Origin: an uncultured Eggerthellaceae bacterium
GTDB lineage: Bacteria > Actinomycetota > Coriobacteriia > Coriobacteriales > Eggerthellaceae
Direction of reading: 5' to 3'
Assembly: GCA_934623455.1 (NCBI GenBank)
Contig: CAKTVK010000003.1
Location: 1 to 52,589, forward strand
Length of the DNA stretch: 52,589 nt
The notes under the pieces were generated by a model that was given only the letters and a program-made list of their open reading frames with translations, ran no database searches and was not told the origin of the DNA. This document shows, in pieces, positions 48,757-52,589 of the stretch; positions within the stretch are counted from its first letter, which is position 1; the number at the start of each line of letters is the position of its first letter. The position numbers and the translations under genes are program-made.

Positions 48757-50649
48757 TTAGATGTTCAGGTGAGCACGCTTTTCTTCGATGCGCTCGATCA
48801 TCAAATCGCCCAGCTTTTCGATATCCTTCTCAACGGTGAACTTAGCGCCAACCCATTTGTCAATGTCGCCCTGCAGCAGGCCAACAATGCCCTTGGAACC
48901 GTCGGTGTAAGGATCAATGCCCAGATAGGTGTCGATGCCCGTTGCAACAACGTAGTTGCCAATGGAAACAGCCTTCTCGGACATCCATTCAGGAGCGCAG
49001 CCAACCAGAGGAATGTCGGAAATCTCAATTTTCCAATCGTTTGCAATGTCGGATGCAAGAACCATCATACGGGAAATGTCAACGCAGGAACCCATGTGCA
49101 AAACCGGCGGAATGTTGGCCAAGCGGCATACGCGCTTCAGACCTTCGCCGCAGTACTTGCCCGCTTCCTTGTCCATAAGGCCGGCCTTAGCAGCAGCCTG
49201 AGCAGAGCAGCCGGAAACGATAACCAGAATGTCGTTTGCAAGCAGCTTCTTCATAAGCTCGATGTGAGCGTAGTCGGGGCGCACCTTGGGGTTGTTGCAG
49301 CCAACCATGGCAACCGCACCGCGGATAACGCCGGAACGAATGCAGTCAATCAGCGGGATCATGGTCTGGAACTCATCGATGTGGGAGTTCGCAACAGTAT
49401 CCAGCGTATCGTAGATTGCCTCAACGGAGTAGCCAACCGTAGCCTTGGAGACCAAGTCGGGAATATGAACCAGTTCCGGCTTGCGGTTCTTGAAGTTGTC
49501 AACAGCAAGGCGCACGATCTTCTTTGCAGATTCAGCTGCCGTGGTGTCCTTGAACTCAATGAAGTCGGACTCAGGCATGCGAGCCGCGTTGCTGGTGGTG
49601 ATGAACTTCGTGTGGAAGCACTTGGACAGGGGGCCCAAAGCAGGGAAAATGCACTGAACGTCAACAACGATAGCTTCGCAAGCACCCGTGAGAACCACGT
49701 TTTCCTGCTGCAGGAAGTTACCAGCCATAGGAATGCCGTGACGCATGGCCACTTCATTGGAGGTGCAGCATACGCCGCAAACGTTGATGCCCTTTGCACC
49801 AACTTCCTTGGCATGAGCGATCATCTCGGGGTCGTTTGCGTAGTACACAACCATTTCGGACAGCGAAGGATCGTGGCCGTGAACAACAATGTTGACCATG
49901 TCCTTGTCCATAACACCCAGGTTAGCAGTGGTGTCAAGGGGCTTCGGAGTACCGAACAAGATGTCGGAGAACTCGGTGCCGATCATGGAACCGCCCCAGC
50001 CGTCGGCCAGGCCAGCGCGCAGGGACTGATGAACCAGTGCTTCAGGCATGGACGAGCAACCCATGTGCGTCATGTGCAGGGACTGAGAAACTTCACGGTC
50101 GATAGCGCGGGGAGACAGCTTGTTCTCGCGCCAGATCTTCTGACGAGCCTCGGGGGCGCGCTTCAGGAAGCGAAGGCGGCCAAAGGGCTTGCCGAATTCC
50201 TCAAGACCGGTCAGAGCGACTTCGTGAGCGATGTCGTAGATGTCGCGACCCTCAACCTCGATGTCCCACTCTTCAGCGATGCGCTTCAGCTTCTCTTCGT
50301 CCTTGACGGTATAGTCGCCGCCAGCGGAGCTGCGGTACAGCGTCATGGCAATGGAACGACCGTGATCAGAGTGCGTTGCAGAGCCGCCCGCGGTAAAGCG
50401 CAGGTAGTTACGGCCAACTACGCCATCGGCATCGCAACCGCAAATGCCTCGCGGCGATTTAGCGGTAATGCGGCAGGGGCCCATAGAGCAGATGCGGCAG
50501 CACAAGCCTTGCTCGCCAATCTTGCAGTGGGTACCCTGAGCAGCAGTACGAGCCTGGTAGGTGTCCGCGCCAACAAGCTCCGCAGACTCAAGAAGACGGG
50601 CTGTCGCAGCTTCCATCTCCTCGTTCGGAATAAGAATGTCCCAAGACAA
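48757..50649 (-). CDS. cooS: Anaerobic carbon monoxide dehydrogenase catalytic subunit
   Basis: The predicted protein has 630 aa. It interconverts CO2 and CO at a nickel-iron-sulfur C-cluster. Cysteines 42, 50, 51, 54, 59, 70 and 72 (HCKIGEQGLCCRICSMGPCR, then GICGCDAD) make the D- and B-cluster sites. C-cluster ligands lie in VHGHDPSLSE, GVCCTSNE, QCIFPALG, MVGCNNPK and VSGCSAQAAAKAG in the usual order. The TTG at 50649 is used because TTGAGGTGG is five bases upstream and the N-terminus then has the family length. It is first in the cooS-cooC-acsB operon and has a good promoter at 50732-50760. Confidence 0.96.
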   Translation of the reverse strand: MSWDILIPNEEMEAATARLLESAELVGADTYQARTAAQGTHCKIGEQGLCCRICSMGPCRITAKSPRGICGCDADGVVGRNYLRFTAGGSATHSDHGRSIAMTLYRSSAGGDYTVKDEEKLKRIAEEWDIEVEGRDIYDIAHEVALTGLEEFGKPFGRLRFLKRAPEARQKIWRENKLSPRAIDREVSQSLHMTHMGCSSMPEALVHQSLRAGLADGWGGSMIGTEFSDILFGTPKPLDTTANLGVMDKDMVNIVVHGHDPSLSEMVVYYANDPEMIAHAKEVGAKGINVCGVCCTSNEVAMRHGIPMAGNFLQQENVVLTGACEAIVVDVQCIFPALGPLSKCFHTKFITTSNAARMPESDFIEFKDTTAAESAKKIVRLAVDNFKNRKPELVHIPDLVSKATVGYSVEAIYDTLDTVANSHIDEFQTMIPLIDCIRSGVIRGAVAMVGCNNPKVRPDYAHIELMKKLLANDILVIVSGCSAQAAAKAGLMDKEAGKYCGEGLKRVCRLANIPPVLHMGSCVDISRMMVLASDIANDWKIEISDIPLVGCAPEWMSEKAVSIGNYVVATGIDTYLGIDPYTDGSKGIVGLLQGDIDKWVGAKFTVEKDIEKLGDLMIERIEEKRAHLNI

Positions 50650-50702
50650 AGGACCACCTCAACTCTCTTTTTCTCACAGCAAACCCGATTAAGAATTTTG
50701 CC

Positions 50703-50723
50703 TACTTTCCCCCACGGAAAGTA
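50703..50723 (-). promoter_or_regulatory. Leader hairpin of the cooS transcript
   Basis: TACTTTCC pairs perfectly with GGAAAGTA over a five-base loop. It starts about where transcription is predicted to start and could stabilise or regulate the transcript. Confidence 0.45.
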
Positions 50724-50731
50724 TTTAGGTC

Positions 50732-50760
50732 AGATTATCGGGGGGTTTGAAATTGGTCAA
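50732..50760 (-). promoter_or_regulatory. Promoter of the cooS-cooC-acsB operon
   Basis: On the minus strand TTGACC (50755-50760), a 17-bp spacer and TAATCT (50732-50737). The start would be near 50725, giving a leader of about 75 nt. Confidence 0.65.
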
Positions 50761-51096
50761 GTTTCTTATTTTTACCTGCAATTATGGCTTAAGGTCAAAA
50801 TCGTGTTATTAAATGTGATTTCGTACTACTCGCGGTTTCCATCAGGAGTTTTCTCCAATCTTGACAGAAATTGCACAATCTTGCGAATTGAGGGCAAAAA
50901 AAGGCGGCGAAAAAAATCGTTACTTTCCGCTGCTGTGCGTATAGTGTGTTTTCGTTATTACAATCTTGTTAAAAATAAGATTATTTTATGGACGCGCAGA
51001 GGCGTTAATGGCTAAGAAGCGCATCGGGCTGCGAGACGGCGCAGAAGGCGCTGCAGACGAGCGTCGCTCACCCAGAGGGACATCCCAGGATACCGC

Positions 51097-51420
51097 CTAC
51101 TCCGCCCCAAGCGTGCGATAAAAACAGCTGCGCGCACCAGTATGGCACGCGGGGCCATCAGGGTGTACCAGCGCAAGAAGGCAATCGGCATCGCAATCGT
51201 AACGTAGCTCCACCAGATGCTGGAAGTTACCCGACGTAGCACCTTTATTCCAATACTCCTGACGGCTGCGCGACCAAAACCAGGTGGTTTTCGTATCCAG
51301 CGTGCGACGAATGGACTCGGCATTCATCCACGCCATCATGAGCACGGCGTTATCCTGCGCGTCTTGCACGATACAGGGAATAAGTCCATGCTGGCCAAAC
51401 GTGAGTTCTTCGATGTTCAT
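51097..51420 (-). CDS. hisI: Phosphoribosyl-AMP cyclohydrolase
   Basis: The predicted protein has 107 aa. It opens the purine ring of PR-AMP in histidine biosynthesis. Motifs: VLMMAWMNAESIRRTL, WFWSRSRQEYWNKGATSGN, and the zinc/magnesium site DCDADCLLALV with CHTGARSCFY. It lacks the HisE pyrophosphohydrolase domain found fused in many bacteria. ATG 51420 follows AAAGGAAC. It stands alone between the CODH operon and the molybdopterin oxidoreductase; no other his gene is in view. Confidence 0.95.
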   Translation of the reverse strand: MNIEELTFGQHGLIPCIVQDAQDNAVLMMAWMNAESIRRTLDTKTTWFWSRSRQEYWNKGATSGNFQHLVELRYDCDADCLLALVHPDGPACHTGARSCFYRTLGAE

Positions 51421-51493
51421 GTTCGTTCCTTTCGCGAAACGCACGTAGCTTCAAGTTGCAACTTGCGATAGCTGCTTATCAGCGTTCAGGGCA

Positions 51494-51612
51494 GCGTGCC
51501 GCCTCAAGGGTTAAGCCGACGTGCGAAACTTTGGATAAGTTGAGCGAATTACAAGCTCGATGAAGCATTATCCAAGCTGAGTCCTTCGGCGAATGCCCTT
51601 GAGGCGGCATGC
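51494..51612. repeat. Inverted-repeat element H (TGCCGCCTCAAGGG arms)
   Basis: The left arm has TGCCGCCTCAAGGG, then GCCGA and finally TTGGATAA (51531-51538). The right arm read inverted has the same three blocks in the same order with the same spacing (TTATCCAA at 51568-51575, CCCTTGAGGCGGCA ending 51610). A further inverted match, GCCGACGTGCG (51515-51525), lies just outside near 51635. It occupies most of the 281-bp gap between hisI and the oxidoreductase gene. Confidence 0.7.
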
Positions 51613-51701
51613 GTCATCGTCATAAAACACACGCACGTCGGCTCGACCCTTGCGACGTGCGCTTCTCCCTGGTTCCAACAACGTCCAAATCAGGCGCTTC
51701 G

Positions 51702-52589
51702 CTACGCGCGTTCCACCTGAATGGCGCACACTTTGTACTCGGGCGTGGCACAAATATTGTCAAGCGCAGGGCTGGTAAGCCAGTTCGCGTTGCCGTCTTG
51801 GAAGTGGAAGGGCATCCACGTTTGACCCGGCTTCGTTTTGTCGGAAACGCGCGCCGTAGACTCAATGGAGCTGCGGCGGTTGAACACCCGCACTTTATCG
51901 CCATTTGCAATGCCGCGTGCAGCGGCATCGGCCGTATTCATCTCGATAAATGAACGACCTGCGATAACATTCAAACCTTCCGTGCGACTTGTCATAGCTT
52001 GAGCGTTGTATTGGTACAGAATGCGTCCCGTGGTCAGCATGAGCGGATACGTTGCATCGGGCATTTCGTACGCATCGTGATACTGCGCCGTAGAAAAACG
52101 AGCCTTGCCGCGGGTGAACGCGCCCACATGCATGATAGGCGTACCCGGATGATTCTTGTCCAAGCACGGCCACTGCAGCCCCTGTCCTGCCACTTCGGCA
52201 GAATCAAGGCGTTCGTGGCTTATGCCGTGAAAGCTTGGCGTTAAGCTGGCAATCTCGTCCATAATCTGCGCGGGCGTCAAATACGGCTGGTCGTAGCCCA
52301 TGCGGCGCATGATTTCCGTGAAGATCCACGTGTCGGGACGCGCATCGCCGGGCGATGCGACGGCAGGACGGATGAGCTGCACGCGACGCTCAGTGTTGCT
52401 GAACGTACCCCATTTCTCGGCATAGGAAATGCCCGGCAAAACCACATCGGCGTACTTTGCCGTTTCGGTCATGAACAAATCGTCCACCACGAAGAAATCA
52501 AGCGCCTTGATACCTTCGATCACATGGTTCAGGTTCGGGTCGGTGCGCACTTGATCTTCGCCGAAGATGAACAGGCCGCGAATCTTACC
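51702..52589 (-). CDS. Formate dehydrogenase-type molybdopterin oxidoreductase, C-terminal part
   Basis: The last 295 codons before the stop at 51702 are present; the N-terminus lies beyond the right edge. The sequence runs from the end of the bis-MGD catalytic domain (VVDDLFMTETAKYADVVLPG, then WGTFSNTERRVQ) into the molydopterin dinucleotide-binding domain (TTGRILYQYNAQAMTSRTEG, then EMNTADAAARGIANGDKVRV and WMPFHFQDGNANWLTSPALD). This arrangement is that of FdhF/FdhA-type formate dehydrogenases. The [4Fe-4S] site and the active-site Cys or Sec are not visible, so a related oxidoreductase remains possible. Being beside CODH/ACS, it would supply the formate end of the Wood-Ljungdahl pathway. 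Confidence 0.85.
   Translation of the reverse strand, partial: GKIRGLFIFGEDQVRTDPNLNHVIEGIKALDFFVVDDLFMTETAKYADVVLPGISYAEKWGTFSNTERRVQLIRPAVASPGDARPDTWIFTEIMRRMGYDQPYLTPAQIMDEIASLTPSFHGISHERLDSAEVAGQGLQWPCLDKNHPGTPIMHVGAFTRGKARFSTAQYHDAYEMPDATYPLMLTTGRILYQYNAQAMTSRTEGLNVIAGRSFIEMNTADAAARGIANGDKVRVFNRRSSIESTARVSDKTKPGQTWMPFHFQDGNANWLTSPALDNICATPEYKVCAIQVERA

Larger units (their letters stand above)
50650..51096. other. Upstream region of cooS
   Basis: There are 447 bases, clearly more AT-rich than the flanking genes. It holds the cooS promoter, a leader hairpin (50703-50723) and three copies of CAAGATTG on the minus strand (50856-50863, 50876-50883 and 50961-50968). No gene is evident. Confidence 0.6.

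Noticed and set aside
48370..51015. An 881-codon open frame on the plus strand
   Set aside because: Antisense of cooS and part of cooC.
1..52589. CRISPR arrays, rRNA genes, complete insertion sequences or prophage modules
   Set aside because: I looked for regularly spaced direct repeats, 16S/23S/5S landmarks, and transposase, integrase or phage structural proteins and saw none. The repeated palindromes are not evenly spaced and carry no spacers.

Overview
This 52.6-kb window (mid-50s % GC by eye) looks like the chromosome of an anaerobic actinobacterium of the Coriobacteriia, most likely Eggerthellaceae. The pointers are a minimal SufC plus single SufB/D-type iron-sulfur system, a LuxR-type HTH remnant and a TorD-like chaperone remnant back to back, an actinobacterial-style Rho with a very long N-terminal extension, and a CO dehydrogenase/acetyl-CoA synthase operon beside a molybdopterin (formate dehydrogenase-type) oxidoreductase. 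Genus cannot be fixed from sequence alone.

Layout. 1-5 kb: 5' part of secA (minus), a large ATPase/BTAD regulator with a double palindrome in front of it, and a tail-anchored hypothetical protein. 5.7-10.9 kb: an M16C peptidase with low-complexity inserts, then the minimal iron-sulfur pair. 11-12.4 kb: tRNA-His and tRNA-Lys with near-consensus promoters, then murB. 12.6-13.4 kb: two N-terminally truncated divergent genes (TorD-like and LuxR-like), apparently joined by a deletion. 13.9-20.7 kb: a Na+/H+ antiporter, a membrane sulfatase/LTA-synthase-like enzyme, and a striking YidC-like insertase fused to a CDP-glycerol glycerophosphotransferase-like domain. 21-24.3 kb: argS, ornithine carbamoyltransferase and tRNA-Arg. 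24.5-27.6 kb: an accessory patch with HicAB toxin-antitoxin, two tandem paralogous small genes, a frameshifted XRE regulator, a PH-like protein and a long hairpin. 27.6-34.9 kb: an MFS drug exporter with a leader peptide and attenuator, a small membrane protein/ThiF/zinc-ribbon operon, a Fic remnant, a TetR regulator, an M3-type lipoprotein peptidase and DegV. 35-45.3 kb: tRNA-Gly and tRNA-Pro, rdgB, murI, ybaK, an L,D-transpeptidase, metG, rho and a transaldolase. 45.7-52.6 kb: cooS-cooC-acsB, a solitary hisI and the C-terminal part of a formate dehydrogenase-type subunit running off the right edge.

How the genes work together. The right end gives the carbonyl branch of CO2/CO metabolism (CO dehydrogenase, its nickel-insertion ATPase and acetyl-CoA synthase), with a formate dehydrogenase-type enzyme beside it. 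The 16-20.7 kb pair looks like machinery for an anionic, glycerol-phosphate-like surface polymer. Most other genes are housekeeping (translation, peptidoglycan, termination, nucleotide clean-up).

The most unusual non-coding signal is a set of 120-240-bp imperfect inverted-repeat elements (at 5211, 13478, 20775, 25407, 29246, 35015 and perhaps 51494). Five share the same kind of TTGTTG/TTGTCG end but carry group-specific inner motifs. Together with the YidC-glycerophosphotransferase fusion and the attenuator-controlled MFS gene, they are the best candidates here for undescribed biology.
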